Shown here one piece after another: positions 11,140 through 22,371 of a stretch of 64,000 bases of DNA. The translations under genes and the position numbers were made by a program. The stretch spans positions 45,573,377-45,637,376 of the forward strand of contig OX381708.1 in NCBI GenBank assembly GCA_947462335.1, in the 5' to 3' direction. The stretch's first letter is position 1. Each line of letters begins with the position of its first letter. Below the pieces are notes generated by a model that saw nothing but the letters and a program-made list of their open reading frames with translations, was not told the DNA's origin and made no database searches. The stretch is from Harmothoe impar (Eukaryota > Annelida > Polychaeta > Phyllodocida > Polynoidae).

Positions 11140-13335
11140 ACTGATCAATTCATTATTATCATAACGTCTCTGTATCAATGCTGTACTAACCACTTGACAC
11201 CAACGACCACTCCACAATATTGATACACTACTCAGCCCCTTTGTCATATCCCAACGACAACATCCAGATCCGGACGCATGCTGTTTTGTGTCAATGTTTT
11301 TGGACCACCAAGTCAATTTTGTTATAAACATTTACGCTAGTTGCCAAATCGGATTTCCCCTTGGCACAAGTTTTGCTCTGATGTGGGGGAGGGTTGTTTT
11401 TGTTATACCTTCATGACGGGAGGGCTTTTATAACAATGCTTTATTGGGTTATATACCACACCATCAGGCTGCGAAGTAGGGTAGGATGGGGTTCTAACGA
11501 TAACCTATGGCTAGCATGGAGTCGATGGGATGGATACCTACTCACGTGTACTATATTCCATCACCCCCTTGGGCCGTGATACATGGTTTCTACTCATCGG
11601 TCAATGACCTTTGCAGAAGCATAAATCACAATAAGACGGTAAACATGCAGGAAGCATTACAAGGGCTGTTCTTGCTGCCAGTCTAAAACAGGGATTGAAG
11701 CGCATGTGGAACGTATTTGATGAGGCATGGGTGTTCTGGTGGTTTTGCTCATGCTAAATATCATAGGTTTTGCAGATTTTAATACTAGGTACGATGTAAA
11801 GTTATGTGGGTGCACATTCATATGCTGAACCATAAGGCACTAGGATCGTACAGGATCACATAACACTACATGTGCGACAGATTAAGCGCTAGACACATCT
11901 ACACTCAATATCGCACTAATTTACTGAGCAATTAGAAAGTCATGTCACATGGTATATGAGATCCCTTGACAGTTTGGAATGGCCAAATGAGGAGGTTATA
12001 CTTACAGCGTGGAAGCAGCAGAGGTGTGTTACATCGTATATAGAATGGATGGCTTGGGAGTCTCAGTATGTTAGGGAGGGCTGAGGACTATATTAATGCA
12101 CATCTAGTGGGCGGTGGATGCTTGGTGGTCGCTGGAGGGGGGGGGGTCATTGTGAGGGTGGTGTACGATCCTGCTGCCATTGTATGCTAACATGTCAGAG
12201 TGGTGTCGAGCCGATACAAACCAATACGCGTGATCTACAGTCGGCTCTATTGGCGGGGGAGGTCCCGCCGGCCGGCTCGGCTTGCCGGCGACTCCCCAGA
12301 GCCCCACTGCACAAACCTGCTTTATTAGCCCTCGCCCCGCCTATAATACCACCCCGATAACTCGAGTGTTAAATTGCCCTGCTTGTCTGGCTATCCCCTG
12401 GTTGCCGCTGGGGGCCCGCGCCCAAACCAAGGCGGAATAATGATGCGAGTGGCCATTGTTGTTGATTAATTCATGTTGGGTGGACGGGGCCCTCTTGCAC
12501 TGGCCCGCTGCCAAAAACCTCGCGCCTATACGACCACGTGCGCCTGTTTCGGTGCTCTGCCGGTAGGTGGCATGCCTGTACCACCGACCAATCTGCTCCC
12601 AAACATTGCTCAACACGGAGCAGCTCCCGGCCTCATTTGGAGCTGCTCTCTGCTGCTCTTGCACTGTGACAAAGAGCCCACATCCAGTATTTACTTACAG
12701 GGCCAGTTCCACAACTGGTTCACAAAGCTGGTTACTGATGTGGGCTTCAAAATGCTGGAACTAGGACGGTTCCCTTCTATATTGTCTCCCTTCTAATCAA
12801 GTAAAACAAATTGTGATAATAATATAGCATTCACCTAGTTACAGGCAGATTGGTCTCGTCAATTATATCGGCTTCATCTCATCAATCCACCACTCTACTC
12901 CCGGGGTAATTTTTGCAAAAGGGATTATACAAAGTCAGTAGAGTCTAATGGTTCAATTGACGATGTATTTGTAATTACATCTAGGTCTATATTCTGTGAT
13001 TCCGATATGCAGTTTACCGGATAGATGTCGAGCCCATATTATAGTCGTAAAGGATTTCGGGGACCTTTATACTGTATGAAGTATGAGGAACAACCCCCCT
13101 ATCCCATAAAGGGTCCCAGGTACCTTTCCTGTACTCGGCCCCACACCTTTGCCCTACTATGTCTCATTGGCCTGTTACTGCATATTGCCTACAAATCACC
13201 TTCATGTGTTACAGCTTTGGTCGGCTGCAAATCAAATAAGGTCTGACAGGATTCTAGTCTATGGTCGGCAGAGGCTTTAGACTACATACTTGCTTGGCTG
13301 CATATTTTGTCTGTGCTGTGTCTTCTAGTAGTAGA
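11140..13335. other. Unannotated, possibly intronic DNA
   Basis: No further exon could be supported downstream of the donor at 11134. Two copies of the 9-mer GAGCWGCTC occur near 12611 and 12641 in a GC-rich patch. Confidence 0.5.
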
Positions 13336-14172
13336 CAGTGCTGTTAGGCAATGCAGGTAGGCACTACGCAATACAGATTGGCACTATTAGTAGGCACTGT
13401 TGGTTGGTACTGTTGACAGCGGTAGGCAATGCTGGTAAGCAATGCAGATAGGCACTGTTGGAGTAGGCAATACAAGTTGGCACTTTAGGTAGGCACTGCT
13501 GTCAGCAGCAGGCAATGGTGGTAGGCAATGCAGGTAGGCTATGGTGATAGGCAATGCAGGTAGGCAATGCAGATTGGCAATTCAGATAGACAATGCAGGT
13601 AGGCAATGCATGTAGACAATGCGGGTAGGCACTGCTGGTTGATACTACTGGTAGACACCGTTGGTAGGCACTGCATGCAGACAATGCAGGTAAGCAATGC
13701 AGGTAGGCAATTCAGATAAGCAATGCAGGTAGGTATTGCAGGTAGGCGCTGTTGGTAGGCGCCGCTGGTAGGCACTGCAGGTAGATGGTGCATGTAAGCA
13801 ATGCAGGTGGGCAATTCGGATAAGCAATGCAGGTAGGCAATGCAGGTAGGCAATGAGGGGAGGCAATTTAGGTGATAGGCAATGTAGGTAGGCAATGCTG
13901 GTAGGCACTGCATGTAGGAAATTCTGGTAGGCACTGCTGGTAGGCAATGCAGGTAGGCAATACAGATAAGCAATGCAGGCAGGCTCTGCTGGTAGGCAAT
14001 GCAGGGGGCTAAGTTGAGCGGCCATACTGGTAGGCGATATTGGTATAGTCCATGCTGGTAGGCCATATTGGTATAGTCCATGCTGGTAGCCATATTAGTA
14101 GGCAATGTTGGCAGGCAATGTTGGCAGGCAATGTTGGTAGGCAATGCCTTAGCTGGAGGCGGCAGGCAATGA
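13336..14172 (+). repeat. 13-bp minisatellite array
   Basis: About 60 degenerate head-to-tail units of 13 bp with consensus GTAGGCAATGCAG and variants such as GTAGGCACTGCTG and ATAAGCAATGCAG. Unit length drifts to 15-16 bp near 14010-14100 (GTATAGTCCATGCTG). Because 13 is coprime to three, all frames on one strand carry a 13-residue repeat. The complement happens to lack stops, giving open frames of up to 201 codons rich in Leu, Pro, Cys and Tyr. These are artefacts of the array and are not called as genes. Confidence 0.95.
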
Positions 14173-15679
14173 ACTGTTAAAACACTCTGGGAATGTGGTG
14201 TCTAATCACGGTCCAATGACGTCTACGTGCCGCCGACCCGTCTGGAGGCAGGAAGGGGAAGGAGACGGGTCTGGCTGGTCCCCTGTTTCAGCTCTAAGAT
14301 GAAAAGAGAGCCGTCAGTAAAGACGGCAAGGGATGGCTGTAAGAGCGGGGGTAACGGGTTGGGTGGGGGAGACCAGCAAAGGGGAGGGGAGAACACGTCG
14401 GAGATGAAGGGTGGGGCCCATTTAGCCCCTCCCGACCAGAGACGTTTAGCGCTTGGCCCTCCTCCTCCTGTCGGCCTAGATAGGACCTAGGACCCCCGGG
14501 GGGAACACTACACTTATCAGTCTACACAGCCTATCCTCCGACCACCCCCACCCCTGAATTGATTCCTTCTTGTCCGCCTGATTAGAAAGCCACAATAGCA
14601 CTTGGGGGAACGGCGGTTGGTGGCCATGTTGAGTGATGCTAGCGGAGATTATACCCCCAACGCTGCGTTTACCCTGGCCCATCCCTCCCCCACACATAGC
14701 TTATGTTGTCTACTTGAAACCTACGGGTCACGCAATGCCTCTAATCCTAGCAGCATTGTAAGGGGTTCAGGGTGGTAGTAATAGTACAAAGTGTCCAGAT
14801 GATGTATAGTCTATGTAGACTTTGGTGCTCAATTTGCTCACATAAAATAATTCAGAAGCATGGTATTGGCTGTATCAAGGACTGCAAATCCTAAGATGAT
14901 AATACATGAGAGCAGACTTATCTTCAATCTAATACATTAGCATTTATGTTGACACGATATGTATGTGGAAAGTAAAATATTATTGTACTCCAGCAAATTG
15001 TGAAACTATCAATACTCCTTAACCGGAGATGTATTTACAATAAAAACAAATCAAACTCAAAAACTCAACTCATATTAAATTCTAAGGAAAATAAAAAGAT
15101 ACCTTGGTAGGGGAGCAGACATTAGGCTTGGGAGAGTGAGAAATGACAACCAAAAAGTAATACCAAATCAAAATATAATGTTGATAAATTAAGATCACAG
15201 CGGAAAATGAAAGTACAATGAGCGACACAATGGCGTCAGCATGATCATCCAGAAATCGTATACACGTTATAATGGAGAATGTGTGCATTCTTCAACCGAA
15301 GATGACTATTGCAAGTATTTTAATGGTGGGGTGTACTTACAACAAGTTACATTATCAACAAGAGGAGTTTCTTCTGGAATACCTTGAAAGGAAATCTTAA
15401 TCACTTCTCCTTTGTTTGCCTTCTTAAATGGCAATTTTTACCCGTACAATTAGGCCCAATTAAACGCAAGTCAGGTAACCCTCGTTTTTAGAGAGGGAAT
15501 TCAAACGCGCGGCAGGACTATTTGAAAACATTTAAGAAGTTTGGTAATTGCAAAATAATTCCATTTCAAGTTATTTATCAATGGCCTTGGAAAATGCCTC
15601 GAGAGAATAGGTACCGAAGGCTTTGATATTAAATCGTATTATGAACGACTTGGAATAAATTACATATAATGCCACATGA
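14173..15679. other. Unannotated DNA
   Basis: Purine- and GC-rich to about 14700, then AT-rich. No supported gene, RNA or structured repeat. Confidence 0.55.
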
Positions 15680-16159
15680 TACACTGATAATAAAACCTAT
15701 AGTCAGTACTGACTATACCACCATATTTTGACCCCCGTAGTCAGATGATTACATATGTTAGTCACATATTAGTCATAAAGATAGTCAGTAGTGACTATAT
15801 GTGGATCACACAAATTGATGATGTCACAGGAATGTGTGCACAGGAAACAGTTAGGATTTAAAATTGAATGCTCAACTGACTTCAGGTAGGCACATCTTAT
15901 TCTATCTAAACCACTCCTTTACACATGTCCCTGTGCGTTAGCTCTTGTGTTAATGTTGAGTATGTTTACTTAAGGCATCATAGGACACATGCATTCATGA
16001 TTTTGATTGAAGTATCATGAGGTTTTGTTCAAATTATGATCATGTAACTGTGAATCTCTAGGCTTCCAGACTAGAATATACAGAAGTTGACTGTGTCAAG
16101 GGTTATAGTGTGCCAGGCATTTGGCCCATACCCATCTACTTCATCCAATGGTAGTAGGG

Positions 16160-16990
16160 CAGGTACCCCCGGACATCTACCCCCGGACATCTACCACCAG
16201 ACATCTACCCCTGGACATCTACCACCTGAGTATCTACCCCCTAGGACATAAAAGTCCAGGGGATATATGTCCTGGTGGTAGAAGTCCATAACAAGTCATA
16301 TCATGTGGAAGGGGTAGATTTCCAGGGACATCCAACATCTATCTCTGGACATATATCCCCTGGGAATCTACCACCTAGGGCATCTACCCCCAGGACTTTT
16401 TTCCCCTTTGGCACCTATCCCCTTAGGACTCTACTCCCTAGGACATCCACCCGCTTGGACACCTACCCCCGGTTATCTACCCCCTCAAGATCTACCTCCT
16501 ATGACATCTAACCCTATATTTGGACATCTACCCCCCGGACTTTTACCCCTTAAAACTTCTACCTCCTAGGACATCCACCCGCTCGGACACCTACCCCTGG
16601 ACATCTACTCCCTGGACATCTAACCCTATACTTGGACATCTACCCCCAGACCTTTACCCCTTATAACTTCTACCTCCTAGGACACTCCCCCGCTTGGACA
16701 TCTACCCCCTTTACCCTCTAGGAGTTCTACCGCATCCACAAGCCCATATGTTTGAGCCATATCATGTGGAGGGAGAAGATTTCTCAAGGGACATTGGGCA
16801 TCTACCCTTGGACATCTACCCCTGGAAGTTTACCCATTGGGACTTTTATCCCCTTGGACATTGATTCCCTGGACTTATACCCCCGTAGGACTTCTACCCC
16901 AGGACATCTACCCCCTGGACATTTAGCCCATGGGACATCTACCCCTAGGACATCTACCCCCTAGGACTTCTACCGCTGGAGAAATCTACC
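16160..16990 (+). repeat. Left arm of GGACATCTACCCC minisatellite
   Basis: Degenerate units of roughly 15-22 bp built on GGACATCTACCCC, interspersed with GGACTTCTACC variants. Orientation is opposite to the right arm at 17035-17600. Open frames here reflect repeat composition only. Confidence 0.85.
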
Positions 16991-17034
16991 CCATCCACAT
17001 ATGACTCAACCATATTGGCATGTCGAGGAGGTTG

Positions 17035-17600
17035 ATGTCCCCAGGGTAGAAGTCCTAGAGGGTAAAGGTAGTAGACATCCAAGGGGGTAGATGTCCAGGG
17101 GGTAGATGTCCTGAGGTAGGTGTCCAAGGGGGTGGAGTCCTAAGGGGACAAAACTCCAGGGAAAAGATTTCCAAGGGGATAAAATCCTAGGGTGTAGATG
17201 TCCAAGGGGGTAGATTCCCAGGGGGTAGATGTCCAGGGGTAGATGTCTGATGTCCCTGGGAAAATCTACCCCCTCCACATGATATGACTCAACCATATGG
17301 GTATGTGGGGGGTTGATGTTCCCAGGGGTAGAAGTCCTAGAGAAAAGGGGGTAGATGTCGCAGGGGATAGATGTCACAGGGGGTAGATGTCCAGGGGGTA
17401 GATTCTGGGGGTAGGTTCCAAGTCAGGGGATGTCCTAAGGGGTAGAAGTCCTAGGGGGTAAAATTCCAATGGGTAGAATGATGCCCATAGGGTAAAAGTC
17501 CCAGGGGGTAGATGTCCTAGGTAGGGGTAGTTGGCCTGGGGTAGATGCCCTAGGGGGTAGATAATAGGCCCTAGGGTAGATAACTTGGGGGTAGATGCCA
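17035..17600 (-). repeat. Right arm of the same minisatellite, inverted
   Basis: Units read GGGGTAGATGTCC and GGGGTAGAAGTCC on the plus strand, the complement of the left arm. Together the arms could fold into a long imperfect hairpin. Confidence 0.85.
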
Positions 17601-17970
17601 GGGGGGATACTTGTCCTGACTTATTGTCCTGCCATCTCATGATGGACTATATCTAATAGTCAGAGTGACTACTTTAGAGCATTAAAGCATTAAATTCATA
17701 GTCACTTGACTATATATCCCAAATCAGCTCTTTTAATGCTTGACTATAGGTTGACTATATGACTAACTTACTATAGACATAGGTGACTAACTTGGTATAG
17801 TCGTTTTTGCTACATTCACATGACTATAGAAGTGTAGTCAGTAGTGACTAACATTTCCAGGGCCATTATTATCAGTGTAGTATAGATCCGATATGCAACT
17901 TACACGGAGACCAAAAGTGAGGGTCAGCCAGACCTGCGCAATGTCGTCATTCCCACTTTCTTTTAAAGGC

Positions 17971-18052
17971 CCAGCGTCCCTATATAGGGCTGAGTACCTG
18001 TCCCGACTGCACTCTGACTGTTACTGGACGTGCAGTAAGACCTGCGGGTTTA
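17971..18052 (+). repeat. Dispersed conserved element, copy A
   Basis: Shares about 80 bp with 56671-56760, including TATAGGGCTGAG, ACCTGTCCCGACT and ACTGGA. CTGCAC at 18007-18012 can pair with GTGCAG at 18030-18035. In the other copy different bases at the same place form CCCCTCC/GGAGGGG. This looks like compensatory change in a stem-loop, so an RNA-derived (SINE-like) origin is possible. The same frame is open in both copies (YRAE-LSRL-SDC pattern), so a shared exon is the alternative. Confidence 0.5.
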
Positions 18053-18076
18053 AGGGTCAGAAAAGATTTCAATGAG

Positions 18077-18124
18077 AGTCAAACAATGCTGGACTCTCGT
18101 CGGTGAGTCCAGCATTCCCAGACT
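18077..18124. repeat. Hairpin with 20-nt arms, GAGTCTGGCAATGC family
   Basis: The arm at 18077-18096 pairs with 18105-18124 at about 16 of 20 positions around an 8-nt loop (TCGTCGGT). The arm sequence (AATGCTGGACTC) belongs to a family that recurs next to it at about 18135 and 18165, and again near 58030, 58090 and 60188 as GAGTCTGGCAATGYTGG. Confidence 0.65.
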
Positions 18125-18129
18125 GTAGT

Positions 18130-21100
18130 GTTAGAGAGTCTAGCAATGCAGAACATATTTCAGAGTCTGGCAATGCTCGATCCTTGGAGACATTAACTAG
18201 AGGTCCAGCCTTGCTGACCCTCGCCGAAATGCTCCACCCTAGAAAGACAGTGTTTATTCAACATTGGGAAATTGTGCTGATCCTCACATTTGTCTCTGGA
18301 GCCTATATGCAAACTCAAGAAAATAACCTCAAATCATGTCTATTGCAATGGTTCTACTCCCAGTCAATCTGCTTCATAGCGAGGATCCGTATAAAGAAAG
18401 AACACATCATATTCTGATCTTTCACTATCTTGTGATAGCAAAGGAAAATGATGCATTCGGGATCGGCGATGCGCGAGTAGGAATATCAATGCGAATATTC
18501 CCAAAAGGAAATAGTGGGAGCCGGCAAAAGACCCATTAGAAGTCCAAGACACGACCAAGGCGTATGGGTGAAGGGAGCGGGCAATCGATGGACGCGAGAT
18601 ATATGGGAGTAGGGCAGGGGAATGCCAGCTGTAGAACCCCTTTGTAGGAGCCCTCCATGTGGCTAGAAGGAACCCTGCGGCAACAGGATCACAGAGGCAG
18701 ACTGGTATAGGGGGTTGAAGGGAGGATGGGGGGCAGGGGGAAAGGGTGAAGGAGGGGGACGAAGGCTGTGTATGTGTGTCGGGGCTGGGCGCTTACGAGG
18801 TCAGGGAGGTGAAGGAGGGCGTCTATGTGGGTGTTGGTGCAGGGAAGGTAACCAGGGATGTGAGAAGGGTTTGAAGATGGGGTTATACAAGGTGGGTGTC
18901 AACGTGGGTATGTGTGGGATGGTGGTGGAAGACTTATGGAATGATAATACTGTTCTTACCTTCCCATTGCATTACACGAGGACGTATTTGAAATTTACCA
19001 TTGATATTGCTTGTACTGCTATGGCTGGTACGGCTATTGCTGGCCGGTACTGATGTTTCTGGTACTGCTATTGCTGTTACTGCTATTGCTGCTATTGTTT
19101 TCTTCAGCTGCTGTCATCTGCAGCTGCTATTGCAGTAGCTGATACAATTGTTATTGGTACTGCCAATGCAGCTGCCATTGGCGTTGCAGTTGCTATTTGT
19201 GTTGCTGCTATCTTATACCGACATGTGGTCAGTATACAATTTAAGTTGGATATGGATTGGAATTGCACCATCACCACCTGTAATCTATGCTTATAATCAA
19301 TCCCATGACATATATCAACTATTCTATCCATGCTCTGCCTTCTGCCTGAATGGCCTCCAACAGCCAAAGCCTTAAACAGCAAAAAGGGTCTTTATTACAA
19401 TTTCAAATCCTACTTCTCTCAATATGCCATAGCATCAGGCATCTGCTATAACATCAAGTATACCTCATTCAGACATCACTATTACATGCAACACAACAGG
19501 ATAAATAAACGAATTTTTAACTTCAACTTCAACCATGCAGTACTAGTATAGTAAGGCCCAGTGAGACAGTTGCTTGCAGAGCAGGAGCAGGCCTCTGAGC
19601 AATTCGATGGTGGCTGGTGAGCTGCTCGCAGGGGAAATACATGTATATACATATGAAGTAGTCGCTGCAGGCAGCATTGTAAAAAAATCATTATTGCGCT
19701 CGGTCCTTTTTGTGTTCTTTACATTTCTATGCAGGGACAGAGAGATGGAGGGGCCACCCTAGAGGCTATATAGCAAAAACCTGTACCAAACCACAGCTAT
19801 GCCCGTCTCCTTCTTTACTACCAGTGCATATTGCTGCCATTCAACAATGTCTTCAGTCACATTCGATCACAACAAGCTGCAATGTTACCAACACATATCT
19901 ATATATCCCAATACCGAACTCCAACACATTGAGTGCCAGGAGAAATAATGTAATTCTTACAATATTCACGCATGAATACCACATACTTGAACCTACACAG
20001 ACTCACCGTGGGCTACACCCTGTACACCGGTACTCCAATACAATCGACGACAAACTGTATATTAATAGACCTCATGTTTTCAAATTGTTCCTTCACATCC
20101 ACTCATAAGGCACCATCCCCATCAGACCACGCCCAGCCTTTGTCACCTCACATTCCTCCAGCATGCACATAACCATTAAACCTCCACCATGGCATGCTAT
20201 TCGTGCATACCCACAACTCCTTCTACCATTCCACCCGCCACTCATTGTGCTAATCCCACACCTCCACCCTACCTTATACTTCCTCCAGTGGGTATCAACC
20301 CGTCTCTAATGGCGTTGTTCAGCGGTGTACTTACGGTAATTATCGTTAATGCACGCCCGGGCTAACACCTGATGGGCAAGGCGCCGACTCAACAGGTACA
20401 GCCTCCCAGTCTAAGAGCAGCATTGTGTGGCGCTGTTACGTGGCCAATAGCTTATTCATAGTCGCCATTTGGGGCCATCCACAATGCATAGCAGAGGGGC
20501 GTCAGGCACGCGAAACACAGGTCTGACCCTGCAGGCATAACTCCCCTGATGACAAGGTGATTCTCCAGTCTGGTGTGGAGGGGATGGGAGCTGCATGGTA
20601 GGTACTGGAGGAAACAGGGGTGGTGGAGGAGGGAGGCTGACATGCTCCTTGTAGCCTGAAGGTCTTTCCTCACACACGTGTGGGTGGACGGGTAGAGGGT
20701 GATGGTAGAAAGTCTCATTAAGAGCCTCCAACCTTGTACTTTCCTAATAAAAAGGAATCTTGCTTTTGTATTTTCTTTTATATACACCTCCAAAAATGTG
20801 TGGACATTGTAAAATTCTTGTGGTGGTTTTGCTCGGTCCTGGGGCAGCTACCCGGGGCAGCTATAACCAGTGGCTTCAAGTTTGAAGTTAGGATTTTGCC
20901 GTGCCAGCATTCCTTCTATAACGTGTATTGTACCTCTTAAAAAAGCGGAAAGAAATACATTCCCGTTGAAAATTTATCTGATGAATTTTTTTTTTCAATG
21001 GAACCTTCGTTGGTGGAACGGTGTAAGAAGTCACTTGTAATCTATAAGACGTGGACAACAATGAACGCATTCAACTATTCACTGTATAATAATACCGTAC

Positions 21101-22090
21101 CAACCATTATGTATGTACTATTCACTGTGGTGCCCTTCAGGGGGATATCGCATTTCACAGGCAGCTCCAATACAAACCTAATTGCCGCCAAACCTGTGCT
21201 CATACAGCCAGTAAACACGGCGACAGGGGACGGTGTATGTGTTTGAAGTGCAGCAATCCCCCTATGCAAACCCTACTGGGCAAAGTGGGGCACGTAGGGA
21301 GTAGATAGGGAGCGGATGAGCTGCTCTGTCTCCCTGTGTGTAAATGCGGTCACGTCCCTAGCCTGGGCATCACTCACTCACCTCGCCAGGACCCAAATCC
21401 TAAATGTTGCTTTTCGAAGGGAGCCATCACAAGTGGAGGCATTTTAGGAGTGTCAGACCTACTGGTCAGGAGGACCTCCATGGTGCCAACACAGGCCTGG
21501 GGAGCTGTTAAAGTACTGGAGGAATGCAGGGGGCTCCTATGATCCACCTGTCCCTGTTAATTCTGATCCTGCTGTAAGGGGAAGGTCATGAGTGGGCCCA
21601 CATTTGCTTGACAATCACTGACACTCTTCGAAATGGAGAAATCACATCGGAAACATCCCATATCCATTGTAGTATTATCACCAATGATTCCCCTCAAACG
21701 TGACTCCCTGTAACCTCGACGACAATATTAAAGGTCTTCGCTATCAGATAAAAGTACAGGTGTAGAATACTTTTGTTAATAATCAAACGTTTCGGATTGT
21801 GTTCACCAAAGCGTTATGTCTAAAATGTCAGTAGAATGTGAACCAGCTTATTGGCTTCAGGTTTATTCAGATGAACATATTCTGATGCATTGTCTGGCAC
21901 AGATGTATTGAAACTTTTAAATTAGTATCAATCTTCAATGCCCCCCATCAATTTTTTTCGTACAGTTTGAAAGTCGTAGAATATGAATGCAATTAAAAAT
22001 AAATAAGTCTCTTCAATACTGGACTCCCAGCCCTACAAGTCTAATCTCTGTTTCAAACCCAAAAGCTCAATCTTTTCTTTGAGAATGAAA
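18130..22090. other. Unannotated DNA with simple repeats
   Basis: No supported gene. A degenerate CTATTGCTG repeat spans about 19005-19215 and creates Ala/Val-rich open frames. A purine-rich stretch lies at 18700-18860. Confidence 0.55.
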
Positions 22091-22094
22091 ATTA

Positions 22095-22371
22095 GCATGA
22101 TGCATTCATGAATTTCTACATGACACTCCCATACAGTGCCCTTTAGCCTGCATGATGCAAGAATGTGTATAACACTGGTGAGTAACTCGCCGGTGCTGAA
22201 TTCATTCAACATGTCTACCTTATAGTCATATATATGAGGTTGATACACTCGCCAATGATCGAATATATTATGCAACAATTTGGTTACGGTGAGTGACTCA
22301 TTGCATTGGTGCATCATGAGTACAACATTGATCATGGAGCATCGAGGCATTATGCAATCCTTAAAGGGTTA
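22095..22371. mobile_element. Diverged TTAA-flanked MITE, copy 1
   Basis: Contains the family core GATGCATTCATGAATT, GGTGAGTAACTCGCC and GCATCATGAGTAC, and ends CCTTAAAGGG|TTAG. The left terminus has decayed and its boundary is approximate. It belongs to the same family as 27463, 43363, 50151, 55893 and 57064. Confidence 0.6.

Larger units (their letters stand above)
15682..17877. mobile_element. 2.2-kb foldback-like TIR element carrying an inverted minisatellite
   Basis: The ends are inverted copies of CACTGATAATAA (15682-15693 and 17866-17877), flanked on both sides by TA as a candidate 2-bp target duplication. Just inside each end is a cluster of TAGTCA/TGACTA hexamers, roughly six on the left and a dozen on the right, typical of subterminal transposase-binding repeats. 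The interior (about 16160-17600) is a degenerate minisatellite built on GGACATCTACCCC, read forward in the left half and mainly as its complement GGGGTAGATGTCC in the right half. A longer block containing CCACATATGACTCAACCATA recurs near 16990 and 17275, with inverted relatives near 16290 and 16750. No transposase ORF is present, so the element is non-autonomous. Confidence 0.75.

Noticed and set aside
13539..14144. 201-codon minus-strand ORF rich in Leu-Pro-Cys-Tyr repeats
   Set aside because: It is the translation of the 13-bp minisatellite; overlapping frames give the same 13-residue pattern, and there is no start context or unique domain.
16275..17640. Several Pro/Thr-rich ORFs on both strands
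   Set aside because: Explained by the inverted GGACATCTACCCC minisatellite inside the TIR element.
19104..19382. Ala/Val-rich, membrane-like frames on both strands
   Set aside because: They arise from a degenerate CTATTGCTG simple repeat.
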